From positions 1 through 10,168 of the forward strand of contig CASDUM010000066.1 of assembly GCA_949283985.1 (NCBI GenBank): a stretch of 10,168 nt of DNA. Reading direction: 5' to 3'. The position numbers and the translations under genes were made by a program. The DNA is from an uncultured Mycoplasmataceae bacterium. Its GTDB lineage: Bacteria > Bacillota_I > Bacilli_A > Mycoplasmatales > Mycoplasmoidaceae. Shown piece by piece: positions 1-9,067 of the stretch. Each line of letters starts with the position of its first letter. Positions within the stretch are counted from its first letter, which is position 1. The notes beneath the pieces are model-generated. The model saw nothing but the letters and a program-made list of their open reading frames with translations. It made no database searches and had not been told where the DNA came from.

Positions 1-24
1 AATTATTTATGATAAAGGTAGAAT

Positions 25-1149
25 ATGGATAAAAGTTTTTTAAAAATTAAAATAAACAAAAATGAATTATCTTCTGCAATAAAAAAATGTTTAAATGTTA
101 TAGAAGGTAATACTTTTGATTCAAGTGCTATTAATGAATGTGTAAAGTTAAAAGTAGAAAATGATAAGATTATTCTAACTAGTTTTAGTCATTTATTTTG
201 TGTAAAATATGAAATAAACGAAAATTTTGAAATATTTAATACAGGTGAAATTTTAGTTAAAGGAAAAATATTTAATAATGTTATAAATAAATTAGATGAT
301 GAAATTATTTTAGAAAGAATTGACAATAATTCTTTATATATAAAATCTAATAATTTTGAATCCAATTTAAATCTTGTTGATGAATATTTATTCCCAGATA
401 TTAATTTTGAACCAGAATCAAATTACAAAAGTTTTATAATTAAGTCTAATTATCTAAATGAAATTGAAAAAAAATTAATGAATTTTGTTTCAAAAACAGA
501 TAATGTGCTTTCACATTTAAATTTTTCGATAAAAAATGGAATTTTAACAGCAGTAGCAACTGATACTGTAAAATTAGTTAATTTAACTTTCGATATTAAT
601 ACTGAAGATGGTCAAGTTAAAATTCATCCTCTATTATTAAAATGACTTTCAGGTTTTTATAGAAATGATGAGGATATAGAATTTAGAATTTATGAAAATC
701 AAATAATAATTAAATATAGAAATTTAACTATTATAAACAATACATGAAATGATGTATATCCAGATACAAGTTTTTTATTAGAAGGTGATACTAATTTAAT
801 TTTTAATGTAGAAAAAAATAAGATAATAAAAGCTCTTGAAAGAGGAATTTCATTGTTTGATACTGATCCATTAAAAATAAGAGTAAAACTATTAGGTGAA
901 CAAAATCAATTAACAATTAAATTTGAAAATGAAATTTATGCTTCATCGATGGAAATTATCGAAATTAATAAAATATCAGGTGGGAATATTAATATTGTTT
1001 TAAATGCTCAATTCCTAATTCAAATTCTCAAAAATTTTGAAGGAGATATTGTAACTATAAAATTATTATCTGAAACTAAAAACATATTATTCAACGATAA
1101 TTTTAATGACAATTTTATTCAATTATTAGCTCCAATATCAATAGAATAA
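25..1149 (+). CDS. dnaN: DNA polymerase III subunit beta (sliding clamp)
   Basis: Encodes the ring-shaped processivity clamp that tethers DNA polymerase III to DNA. The reading frame is 374 residues, the normal length for three clamp-fold domains of about 125 residues each, but only if two TGA codons (643-645, residue 207; 745-747, residue 241) are read as Trp. The second lies just before YPDTSFLL, the usual conserved Y-P-D segment at the domain 2/3 boundary, and the protein ends in LLAPISIE, close to the family's C-terminal L-L-P-[VI]-[RS] pattern. The start is ATG at 25, with AAAGG at 14-18 as ribosome binding site. Sequence divergence from well-known DnaN proteins is high, as is usual in mollicutes. 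A hairpin terminator follows. dnaA is expected immediately upstream, outside the window. The family call is firm. Confidence 0.93.
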
Positions 1150-1155
1150 TTTATG

Positions 1156-1183
1156 AAAAATAAGATTTAAAAATCTTATTTTT
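1156..1183 (+). terminator. Rho-independent terminator after dnaN
   Basis: An AT-rich inverted repeat begins 7 bases after the dnaN stop. The arms 1156-1168 and 1171-1183 are perfectly complementary over 13 bases around the core AAGATT/AATCTT, and more T-rich sequence follows (TTTATTTTTATATTTTT). The innermost pairs must open to form a loop of at least four. It separates dnaN from the yaaA-gyrBA transcription unit. Because the arms are flanked by A and T tracts it could also act weakly on the other strand. Confidence 0.75.
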
Positions 1184-1251
1184 ATTTTTATATTTTTGTG
1201 AAAAAATAAGTGATTTTACATTAAAATAGGTGTCTAAATAAACCTTAAAAA

Positions 1252-1260
1252 TGATATAAT
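1252..1260 (+). promoter_or_regulatory. Extended -10 promoter for yaaA-gyrB-gyrA
   Basis: TGATATAAT matches the extended -10 consensus TGnTATAAT. No good -35 hexamer is visible at 16-18 bases upstream, which is common for mollicute promoters. Transcription would begin near 1267, only about 9 bases before the yaaA ATG at 1276. The leader would therefore be very short, and the AGGTG at 1267-1271 would lie at its extreme 5' end. Confidence 0.55.
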
Positions 1261-1275
1261 TTATATAGGTGTTTC

Positions 1276-1512
1276 ATGACAAAAAAAGAATATATTTTTA
1301 TAACCACAGAATTTATAAAATTAGGTCAATTTTTAAAATTTAGTGGAGTGATAACTAACGGCTCTGAAGCTAAATTTTTTTTATCTAATAATGATGTCTA
1401 TGTTAATGGAGAATTAGAAGATAGAAGAGGAAGAAAAATATATAATGACTACGAAATATTAGTTAATGAAACATTATATATATGTAAGAATAAAGGAGAA
1501 AATAATGAGTAA
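1276..1512 (+). CDS. yaaA: S4 domain RNA-binding protein YaaA
   Basis: A 78-residue protein consisting of little more than one S4 RNA-binding domain. The hallmarks are [16 protein letters not shown] near residues 11-26, the following GSEAKFFL helix, and [16 protein letters not shown] near residues 42-57, the conserved V-x-V-N-G-E-x-E-x-R-R-G-[RK]-K loop of the YaaA family. The family usually sits between dnaN and recF/gyrB in Firmicutes. recF is absent here and yaaA abuts gyrB directly. Its exact RNA partner is not established; ribosomal RNA is a reasonable guess. The start is ATG at 1276 after AGGTG (1267-1271). The stop codon overlaps the gyrB start by 8 bases, so the two are likely translationally coupled, and the gyrB ribosome binding site AAAGGAG lies inside this gene. 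Confidence 0.9.
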   Translation: MTKKEYIFITTEFIKLGQFLKFSGVITNGSEAKFFLSNNDVYVNGELEDRRGRKIYNDYEILVNETLYICKNKGENNE

Positions 1513-3442
1513 CAATCAATATAATTCTGATAGTATAGTTCAATTAGAAGGGCTTGAACCAGTTAGAGTTAGACCAGGTATGTATATTGGATCTACAGAT
1601 AATAGAGGACTTCATCATTTAATTTGAGAAATTGTTGATAATTCTATTGATGAAGCGATGGCTGGGTTTTGTAACAAAATAATAATTAAAATTTTAAAAG
1701 ATGGTTCTATTTCAATTAGAGATAATGGTAGAGGTATTCCTGTAGGATTAAATTCAAAAACAGGAAAATCAGGTGTAGAAATGGTATTTACAGAACTACA
1801 TGCTGGTGGTAAATTTAATAAATCTTCATATAGTGTATCTGGTGGACTTCATGGTGTTGGTGCATCTGTAGTTAATGCACTAAGTTCTAAAATGACTGTA
1901 AAAGTATGAAGAGATGGTAAGGAAAATAAAATCCAATTTGCTAATGGTGGAAAAATAGTAACACCTTTACATGTCTCAAATGAAAATTCATTAGAACCAA
2001 CAGGGACAGAAGTAGAATTTTATCCAGATTTTACTATCATGGAAAAAAATGATTGAGATATGGATACAATAACAACTAGAATTAAGCAACTTGCATATCT
2101 TAATAAAGGTCTAAAAATAGTTTTAATAAATGAACAAATTGAAAAAACTATTTCATTCAAAAATGATGGCGGATTAAGTCAATGAGTTATAGAAATAAAT
2201 CAAGACAAAGAACCATTATATGAAATTGTTACATCTACAGAAGCTACAAAAGTAACTAAAATAGCTGGATTAGATGAACCTGCTCCTATTTCAATTGAGT
2301 TGGCATTTCAATATAACAAATCATACAACCACTCTATTTATTCGTTCTGTAATAACATTAACACTTCTGAAGGTGGATGTCATGAAGAAGGTTTCAAATT
2401 TGCTTTTGTAAAGACAATTAACAATTACGCTGTCGAAAAAAAATATTTAAAAGATAAAGATGACAAAATATCAAAAGAAGATATTGCAGAAGGTTTAACA
2501 GCAATTATTTCAATCAAGCACCCAAATCCAATATATGAAGGACAAACAAAAAGAAAACTTGGTGGAAATGATGTAAGACCCATTATAAGTGAAATGACTC
2601 AAGAAATTTTAAATAAATTTTTACTAGAAAACCCAACTGAAGCTGATTTAATTGTTAAAAAATGTATTTTAGCAAAAGAAGCAAGAAAAAAATCTCAAGA
2701 TGTAAGAGAAGCAACAAGAAGAAAATCACCGTTTGAAAGTAATTCACTTCCAGGTAAATTAGCTGATTGTAGTACAAAAGATCCAGAAATTTCAGAATTA
2801 TATATTGTTGAGGGGGATTCAGCTGGAGGTTCAGCTAAAATTGGAAGAGATAGAATATTCCAAGCTATTCTTCCTTTAAAAGGTAAAATCCTTAATGTTG
2901 AAAAAGCTCAATCTTCTTCTATATTTAACAATAACGAAATTATTGATTTAATCACTGCTGTTGGAGCAGGTGTAGGCAATGATTTTGATATTGAAAAATT
3001 AAGATATAACAAAATAATAATTATGACAGATGCTGATGTTGATGGTGCACATATTAGAATTTTATTATTAACATTTTAATTTAGATATATGAATAAAACA
3101 ATTTAAAATGTGAATGTATATATAGCACAACCACCATTATATAAATTTTCAATTGGTAAAACTATTAAATATGCATATGATGATGAAACATTAAACAAAT
3201 TCAAAGAAGAAGCAGGTAATCAAAAATATAATGTTCAAAGATATAAAGGTTTAGGAGAAATGAATCCTGAACAATTATGAGAAACAACAATGGATCCTAA
3301 AAATAGATTATTACTTAAAGTAAGTGTTGAAGATGCAATAGATGCTGATAAAAAATTCTCTTTATTAATGGGGGAAGATGTTAAACCTAGAAAAGAATTT
3401 ATTGAAGAGAATGCTAAGTATGTAAAAAATTTAGATATATAG
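1505..3442 (+). pseudogene. gyrB: DNA gyrase subunit B, interrupted by two in-frame TAA codons
   Basis: Encodes the ATPase/TOPRIM subunit of DNA gyrase, which drives negative supercoiling together with GyrA. The full frame is 645 codons, the normal family length, with five TGA codons read as Trp. The GHKL ATPase domain shows EIVDNSIDE (D45, N46), DNGRGIP (from residue 73) and [15 protein letters not shown] (from 113). The TOPRIM domain shows VEGDSAGGSAK (E436) and MTDADVDGAH (D509, D511). After HIRILLLTF the frame hits TAA at 3077-3079 (codon 525) and again at 3104-3106 (codon 534), and codon 536 is GTG where Gly is expected. It then continues without any frame change into VYIAQPPLYKFSIGK, RYKGLGEMNPEQLWETTM and a normal C-terminus with TAG at 3440. 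If the stops are real the product lacks about 120 residues, including the QPPLYK and GLGEMN segments needed for TOPRIM folding and GyrA contact. The start is ATG at 1505 with AAAGGAG (1493-1499). Gyrase is normally essential, so a local sequence error is the leading alternative. Confidence 0.9.
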
Positions 3443-3456
3443 TATAGGATATAAAA

Positions 3457-5982
3457 ATGAGTAGAGATATAAATAAAGTAACAGATGAAATTAAAGAGAG
3501 TTTAAAAGATAGTAAAGTAAATTTTAGATCTATTACAAAAGAATTAGAAACATCATTTATTGATTATGCAATGTCAGTTATTACATCAAGAGCACTTCCA
3601 GATGTAAGAGATGGATTAAAACCAGTTCATAGAAGAATATTATATGCAGCTTATAATTTAGGAATGGTCAGTGATAAACCATACAAAAAGTCAGCAAGAC
3701 TTGTAGGTGAAGTTATTGGTAAGTATCACCCACATGGTGATTCTGCAGTGTATGAAGCATCAGTTAGAATGGCTCAAGATTTTTCATTAAGATATCCATT
3801 AATTGATGGCCATGGTAACTTTGGGTCTATTGATGGCGATAGTGCAGCTGCTATGAGATATACAGAACAAAGATTATCAAAAATCTCAAATGAATTGTTA
3901 GAAGGCATTGAAAAAGAAACAATTGATTTTATTGATAATTATGATGGTAGTGAAGAAGAGCCAACAATTCTTCCAGCAGCTTTTCCAAATTTATTAGCTA
4001 ATGGTTCTACAGGTATAGCTGTTGGTATGTCTACAGTAATTCCGCCACATAATTTAACAGAACTAATTAATGCATCAATTCATTTAGCTAGGAATCCTGA
4101 ATGTACAGTTTTAGACTTAATGGAACATGTTAAAGGACCTGACTTTCCAACAGCAGCTGAAATAGTTGGAGATAGTGGAATAAGAAGTTATTTTAATACA
4201 GGTAGAGGTTCAGTAACTATTAGATCTAAATATACAATAGAAACAAATGATAATGGTAAATCTACAATCATTGTTACAGAGTTACCATACATGGTTAATA
4301 AATCATCTTTAATTGAAAAAATTGTGAGATTAGTTAAAGATGAAGTAATTGTTGGTATAGCAGATTTAAGAGATGAAACATCAAGAGAGGGAATAAGAAT
4401 AGTTATTGAAACAAAAAGAAACGTTATTCCAGAAATATTACTAAATAAATTATTCAAACATACTGAACTTCAAACAAATATAAGTGTTAATATGATTGCG
4501 CTAGTTGCTGGAGTTCCAAAGCAATTAAATTTAAAAGATTCATTATTTTATTTCATAGAACATCAAAGAGATGTTTTACTGAGAAAGACTAAATATGAAT
4601 TAGATAAAGCAGAAAAAAGAGAACATATTCTTAGTGGTTTATTCATAGCTGTAGAAAATATTGAAGAAGTTATAAAAATTATTAGAAATTCTGTAGATAA
4701 TGATACTGCTGAAAAGGAATTAATTTCAAGATATGCTTTATCCCAAGAACAAGCAAAAGCAATTTTAGATATGAGATTAAGAAATTTATCTAATCTAGAA
4801 AGAAATAAAATTTCGGAAGAAATAGAAAAATTAAAAGTATTAATATCAGATTTAAAAGAAACTTTATCATCTAAAGAAAAACAAACAAATATCATGTGTA
4901 ATGATTTAGAGAACATAAAAAACAAATATGGTGATGAAAGAAGAACAGAAATCTTACAAGGAGTTTCATCTTCTATTGATGATGAAGATTTAATTCCAGT
5001 TGAAGATATTGTTATTACATTATCTAAAAACGGATATTTAAAAAGAATTCCTGTTGAAACATATAAATTACAAAATAGAGGTGGTGTTGGTGTTAAAGGG
5101 TTATCAACTCATGAAGATGATGATGTTAACTTACTAATAACAACAAGTACTCATATTGATTTATTAATGTTTACAGATAAGGGTAAAGTATATAGAATTA
5201 GAGGACACCAAATTCCACAAGGTTCTAGACAATCTAAAGGTATACCTGCATTAAATTTAATTAATATCGAAAAAGGCGAAAGTGTATTATCAATTCTTCC
5301 GGTCGAAAATTATAATGAAGGATTCTTATTCTTAGCAACTCAAAACGGAATTGTTAAAAGAACAAAACTAGAAGAATTTAATTCAATTAGAGCTAATGGT
5401 AAAGCGGCAATTAAATTAAAAGAAAATGATTTACTAATAACTGCTTTCATTACATCAGGTGATGATGAAATTTATTTAGGATCAAACACAGGTTTCTTAT
5501 GTAAATTTAAAGAATCAGATGTTAGAGAAATGAGTAGAATAGCAGCTGGTGTTAAAGGTATAAGGCTTCCTAATAAAGAAAAAGATAAATTAATTGGAGC
5601 TTCATCATCTTCAAATGGAACATTAATGCTATCAATTGGTGAAAATGGATTAGGCAAAATGACAGATATATCTAGTTATAGATTAACAAAAAGAGGATCA
5701 AAAGGTGTTGTATCATTAAAATTAAACGAGAAAACAGGGAATATGATCTTCTGTAAAGCTGTTAAAGGAAATGAAGACTTGTTAATGTTAACAAGTGAAG
5801 GTAAAATAAATAGAATATCTCTAAGCAAAGTCAAAATCACAATTAATAGATCAACATCAGGTGTCAAATTAATAAATATGGATGAAAATGTGAAATTACA
5901 ATCAGCATCAGTATTTTTATCACAAGAAACAAATAATGAACAAGAAGATAATAAAGTAGAAGTGAATAATAGTGAAGAATAA
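3457..5982 (+). CDS. gyrA: DNA gyrase subunit A
   Basis: Encodes the DNA breakage-reunion subunit of gyrase. The protein is 841 residues, complete, and contains no Trp. The winged-helix region shows [20 protein letters not shown] and [12 protein letters not shown] (residues 33-64). The quinolone-interaction segment is [13 protein letters not shown], with S96 and E100 at the positions equivalent to E. coli S83 and D87, so there is no obvious classical resistance change. The catalytic tyrosine is Y135 in [11 protein letters not shown] coiled-coil tower region follows (about 365-495), then a C-terminal six-bladed beta-pinwheel. The GyrA box, usually Q-[RN]-R-G-G-[RK]-G, reads QNRGGVG (539-545), with Val replacing the basic residue. 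The tail is acidic. AGGA at 3446-3449 precedes the ATG, 14 bases after the gyrB frame ends. The last 11 bases overlap the next gene. Confidence 0.96.
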   Translation: MSRDINKVTDEIKESLKDSKVNFRSITKELETSFIDYAMSVITSRALPDVRDGLKPVHRRILYAAYNLGMVSDKPYKKSARLVGEVIGKYHPHGDSAVYEASVRMAQDFSLRYPLIDGHGNFGSIDGDSAAAMRYTEQRLSKISNELLEGIEKETIDFIDNYDGSEEEPTILPAAFPNLLANGSTGIAVGMSTVIPPHNLTELINASIHLARNPECTVLDLMEHVKGPDFPTAAEIVGDSGIRSYFNTGRGSVTIRSKYTIETNDNGKSTIIVTELPYMVNKSSLIEKIVRLVKDEVIVGIADLRDETSREGIRIVIETKRNVIPEILLNKLFKHTELQTNISVNMIALVAGVPKQLNLKDSLFYFIEHQRDVLLRKTKYELDKAEKREHILSGLFIAVENIEEVIKIIRNSVDNDTAEKELISRYALSQEQAKAILDMRLRNLSNLERNKISEEIEKLKVLISDLKETLSSKEKQTNIMCNDLENIKNKYGDERRTEILQGVSSSIDDEDLIPVEDIVITLSKNGYLKRIPVETYKLQNRGGVGVKGLSTHEDDDVNLLITTSTHIDLLMFTDKGKVYRIRGHQIPQGSRQSKGIPALNLINIEKGESVLSILPVENYNEGFLFLATQNGIVKRTKLEEFNSIRANGKAAIKLKENDLLITAFITSGDDEIYLGSNTGFLCKFKESDVREMSRIAAGVKGIRLPNKEKDKLIGASSSSNGTLMLSIGENGLGKMTDISSYRLTKRGSKGVVSLKLNEKTGNMIFCKAVKGNEDLLMLTSEGKINRISLSKVKITINRSTSGVKLINMDENVKLQSASVFLSQETNNEQEDNKVEVNNSEE

Positions 5983-6700
5983 TAAAAAATTATTAGTTAT
6001 AATCCCAGCTTTTAATGAAGCTAAAAATATAAAAACAGTTGTTGATAATGTTAAGAATCATAAATATGATTATTTGGTTGTTAATGATTGTTCATATGAT
6101 GCAACAGATTTAATATGCGAAAAAGAAAATTACAACTTTATTTCAAATGATAAAAACATTGGATTATCAAAAACCATGAGAAATGGATTTAGATATGCTT
6201 CAGAAAATGAATATGAATATGCAGTTCAATTTGATGCTGATGGTCAACATGAAATATTAACAATTGATTCAATGTTAAAAAAGGCAGAAGAAGGTTATGA
6301 CATAGTTTCTTCAAGTAGATTTATGGATTCATATGATCATGATGAAAAAACAAAAGTTTTCATATGAAGAATATTTAGAAGATTAATAGAAAAATATTGT
6401 AAAACATTAATAACAGATCCAACTTGTGGATTAAGAATGTATAGTGAAAAATTTATGAAAGCATACGTTGATATACCTAAATTTGAGGTTGAACCATCTA
6501 CTATAGCTTATTCAATTAAAAATTTAGGAATGAAATTTATTGAAGTTCCAACAATAGTTCATGAAAGAATGAATGGTGAATCATATTTTAAAAATAAGAA
6601 AAAAATTATTGGATATATATTAAAACAAATTAGAAGATTAACAATAACTACTAGATTTTGAAGATACCATAAAAAAAATAATGAGGAGAAAAAATTATAA
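5972..6700 (+). CDS. Family 2 glycosyltransferase (polyprenyl-phosphate-sugar type)
   Basis: A 242-residue GT-A fold glycosyltransferase of family GT2, closest in pattern to dolichyl/undecaprenyl-phosphate sugar transferases. It would transfer a sugar from a nucleotide donor to a lipid or glycan acceptor at the inner membrane face. It shows [14 protein letters not shown] (residues 7-20), the [10 protein letters not shown] donor-binding stretch (usually V-D-D-G-S-x-D), QFDADGQHE with the metal-binding D88-x-D90, and [11 protein letters not shown], which corresponds to the D-x-T-[SC]-G-[FL]-R acceptor motif. Two TGA codons (6365-6367, 6659-6661) are read as Trp. No transmembrane segment is visible, so it is probably soluble or peripheral. 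The start is GTG at 5972, inside gyrA; no ATG lies before the essential [10 protein letters not shown]. The overlap implies co-transcription and coupling with gyrA. The sugar specificity is unknown. A functional link to the convergent galE is possible but inferred only from proximity. Confidence 0.88.
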
Positions 6701-6720
6701 CAATTCTCTTCATTATTTTT
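6674..6720. terminator. Bidirectional terminator between glycosyltransferase and galE
   Basis: The arms 6674-6690 and 6704-6720 pair over 17 bases around AATGAGGAGAA/TTCTCTTCATT, with a single G-T pair (6685/6709) and a 13-base loop. The outer arms are A and T tracts, giving a U-run at the end of transcripts in either direction. On the + strand the odd pair is a G-U wobble; on the - strand it becomes an A-C mismatch, so the hairpin is slightly stronger for the rightward transcript. The left arm encodes the last codons of the glycosyltransferase and the right arm reaches the galE stop codon (6719-6721), so the two genes share the structure. Confidence 0.85.
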
Positions 6721-7702
6721 ATTTTTTATCAACAAATTTTTTTCTAAATTCAAAATCCGATTTAATCATATCTGAAATTTTGTATTTTGGAACTCATCCT
6801 AAGTCTTTCTTAGCTTTTGAGTTCTTTGTAATTAGGATTGCTGGATCACCTTGTCTTCTACCAGTAATTTTATAATTAACTTTTTTATTTAAAGTTTTTT
6901 CAACTTGATTTATTACTTCTAATACTGTAAATCCTTTAGAAGTTCCAAGGTTAACAATATTAGGTTTGTTATGTTTAATCATATAATTCATCATTAAAAT
7001 ATGAGCTTTTACTAAGTCTATAACATGGATATAATCTCTAATACAACTACCATCTCTAGTTTTATAATTATCTCCAAAAACTTTCATTTCTCCACCTAGT
7101 AATAAACTTTTATTTATAACTGGTATTAATAATGTTGGGTTAATTATTCTTGAACCATAATTCTTTGAAGCGCCTGCAACATTAAAATATCTTAATATTC
7201 CATAATTAATCCCATATGCTTCATAAGCTCCTTTAAGAATATATTCGTCTGCAAGTTTAGAAGAACCATATGGGTTAATTGGATCTTTGTACGAATTTTC
7301 TTTAATAGGAATATCTTTTTCTAGCGGGTTACCATAAACTGCTGCAGTTGATGAGAATACAATATTTTTAACATTACAATCACGCATACATTTAACAATA
7401 TTTAACATTCCACCAACATTATTTTCATAGTATTCTATAGGTTGAAATACAGATTCTCCAACAACTAATTTTGCTGCAAAATGAAATATAAATTCTATCT
7501 TTTCTTTTTTAAGAATAGAAGACAACAAATCATAATCAAGTTGAGAGCCTTCATAAAATTTTGCTTTTGGATGAATGTTTTCTTTAAACCCTGTTGATAA
7601 GTCATCAAGAATCACAACATTATATTTTTTTTTATTTTTTAATAATTCTTCAACAAAAACTGAACCAATATATCCAGCTCCACCAATAACTAAAATATTC
7701 AT
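6719..7702 (-). CDS. galE: UDP-glucose 4-epimerase
   Basis: Interconverts UDP-glucose and UDP-galactose in the cytoplasm, supplying UDP-galactose for glycolipid or capsular glycan synthesis. The 327-residue protein is an extended short-chain dehydrogenase: NAD-binding VIGGAGYIGS (residues 5-14), DDLSTG (33-38), HFAAKLVVGES (74-84), SSTAAVYG with T119, the catalytic pair Y145/K149 in NPYGSSKLADE, RYFNVAGAS (171-179), and RRQGDPA near the C-terminus. One TGA (6794-6796) is Trp, giving GWVPKY, where the family has G-W-x-P; under the standard code the protein would lose its last 25 residues. AAAGGAG (7712-7718) precedes the ATG at 7702, and only one base separates it from the stop of the RHH gene upstream, so it is the last gene of the parA operon. 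Epimerases acting on UDP-GlcNAc share this fold, so the exact substrate is less certain than the reaction class. Confidence 0.92.
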
Positions 7703-7703
7703 A

Positions 7704-8261
7704 TTATTTAACTCCTTTTAATGCATATTCAAGTAATTTATTAATAACTGCTGATCTACTTTTCCCTGTACTTAAGTGAATTTGTTCGACTTCGTTATAA
7801 ATTCATTTTTTAATATATATGTTAGTTTTAACATCTAATTTTTCTTCTACATCGAATAAAGAATTTATTTTTGGATTAATATTTATTTTTGTATTATTTT
7901 CTATTTTTTTTTCTTCTTCAAGATTATAATTATTTGCTTCTTTTAAATTAATATTAGTATTAGTAATTTCCACTTTATTAATTTTTTCTTTTTTTTCTAC
8001 AAATTGTTCTACTTTAGGATATAAGTTATTTTGATTGTTATTTTCTATTTTAGTTGTATATTCTTCATTTTTAACTTCTTCAAATTGTTTGGTAAAAACT
8101 TCAACTGCTTCATTTATTCTTGAATCATCTTTTGTATTTAAATTATCATTATTATTACTTTCATTTTTATGCTCTTCTTGTTTTATTTCTTCATTCTCAC
8201 TTTCATTAAAAAATGAATCATCTGATAAATCAAAAAAACTAAATTTCTTTTTCTTGTCCAT
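7704..8261 (-). CDS. RHH-domain protein, putative centromere-binding partner of ParA
   Basis: A 185-residue protein with a long polar N-terminal part and a small folded C-terminus. Residues 1-20 read MDKKKKFSFFDLSDDSFFNE: a basic start followed by an aromatic/acidic motif. Residues 20-140 are Asn/Glu/Lys-rich and probably disordered. Residues 144-185 look like a ribbon-helix-helix domain: strand TNIYIKK, helix WIYNEVEQIHLSTG, then KSRSAVINKLLEYAL, which matches the R-S-x-x-I-x-x-x-[LI] second helix of CopG/ParG-type proteins. The Trp opening the first helix is a TGA (7803-7805), so the standard code would delete the domain. I chose ATG at 8261 because GGAG (8268-8271) sits six bases before it; an ATG at 8273 would add four residues. 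It overlaps parA by 23 bases. RHH proteins encoded just after parA bind upstream centromere repeats and repress the operon. That role is inferred here from layout. Confidence 0.78.
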
Positions 8262-9039
8262 ATTCTTCTCCATTAATATAACCTATAATTTCATTTTTTA
8301 ATGAATCATATTCTTTTTGAAATTTATTCTTTTGAATACTTAATACAATAGGAACTCTTTCATATCCAACAGCAGCAGTTGATTTTGTTGATGATGAGAT
8401 ATAACAGTTAGTCACATACACACCTTGAGATGTTAGTTTTGGTCTTATAGCAATATTTATAATTTCTTTATGAATATTTGCTCTATTGTTGACTTTAGTA
8501 GGTATTGCAATTACTTTTAAGTTAGTATTACCTTTTTCTATAAATTTTTTAGATGCCATAGCTATTCTTCTTAAACCCAAAACAGCATATTGATCAGGTT
8601 CAAAAGGTATAAGAGCAACATTAGTTATAGATAATACAGTAGAAACAATTGATGACATAATTGGTGGTGTATCAATAATCACATAATCATATATTTCATC
8701 TAGTTTGTGTATTAGATCCTTCAATGAATCAACTTTTAAAATACCATTAGATAAATAAAAGTCAAAATAATTTAATTCATCATTACTTGGTAGTATATGT
8801 AAATATGGTTCTCTTTCACCAATAACAACGTCATCTAATTCACATTCCCCTTTAAGATATTCCATAACTGTGTTTTTTAATGTGTAGGGGTTTTTTCCGA
8901 ATGTGGCAGCTACATTTCCTTGACCATCTAAATCTAAAACAATTGTTTTCTTATTATCTAATGAAAAACAAGCAGCTAAATTAGTTGCTAGTGTAGTTTT
9001 AAGAACCCCACCTTTGTTATTAACAATTGATATAATCAT
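8239..9039 (-). CDS. parA: ParA/Soj-family partition ATPase
   Basis: A 266-residue deviant-Walker ATPase of the ParA/MinD family. These proteins bind nucleoid DNA as ATP dimers and move DNA cargo through a centromere-binding partner. It shows IVNNKGGVLKTTLATNLA at the N-terminus (Walker A with the signature Lys of KGG), LDLDGQGNVAATFG (the D-x-D-x-Q-x-N A' motif), YDYVIIDTPP (Walker B) and IPFEPDQYAVLGL. There is no N-terminal helix-turn-helix extension, so the size fits type Ib plasmid ParA or chromosomal Soj rather than type Ia. The glycine before the catalytic Lys is Leu (KGGVLKTT instead of KGGVGKTT). The start is placed at 9039, preceded by AAAGGAG (9045-9051); an upstream ATG at 9054 has no comparable ribosome binding site. 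It overlaps the RHH gene and has iteron-like repeats upstream. Confidence 0.93.
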   Translation of the reverse strand: MIISIVNNKGGVLKTTLATNLAACFSLDNKKTIVLDLDGQGNVAATFGKNPYTLKNTVMEYLKGECELDDVVIGEREPYLHILPSNDELNYFDFYLSNGILKVDSLKDLIHKLDEIYDYVIIDTPPIMSSIVSTVLSITNVALIPFEPDQYAVLGLRRIAMASKKFIEKGNTNLKVIAIPTKVNNRANIHKEIINIAIRPKLTSQGVYVTNCYISSSTKSTAAVGYERVPIVLSIQKNKFQKEYDSLKNEIIGYINGEEYGQEKEI

Positions 9040-9067
9040 TTTTACTCCTTTCAATAATTATATAATA

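Noticed and set aside
643..853. dnaN as a gene broken into two pieces
   Set aside because: The apparent breaks are TGA codons at 643 and 745; read as Trp they give one normal-length clamp protein.
3089..3106. Programmed read-through or frameshift signal in gyrB
   Set aside because: The frame does not shift, TAA is the least leaky stop, there are two of them, and no slippery heptamer followed by a hairpin is seen.
4188..4925. Leftward open frames opposite gyrA
   Set aside because: They lie entirely within the well-conserved gyrA gene, have no ribosome binding sites and encode low-complexity hydrophobic text typical of antisense reading of AT-rich coding DNA.
8035..8301. Rightward frame of 88 codons rich in Ser, Leu and Phe opposite the RHH gene
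   Set aside because: It is the mirror of the Asn/Glu/Lys-rich linker; no start signal, and the opposing frame has operon context and a recognisable C-terminal domain.
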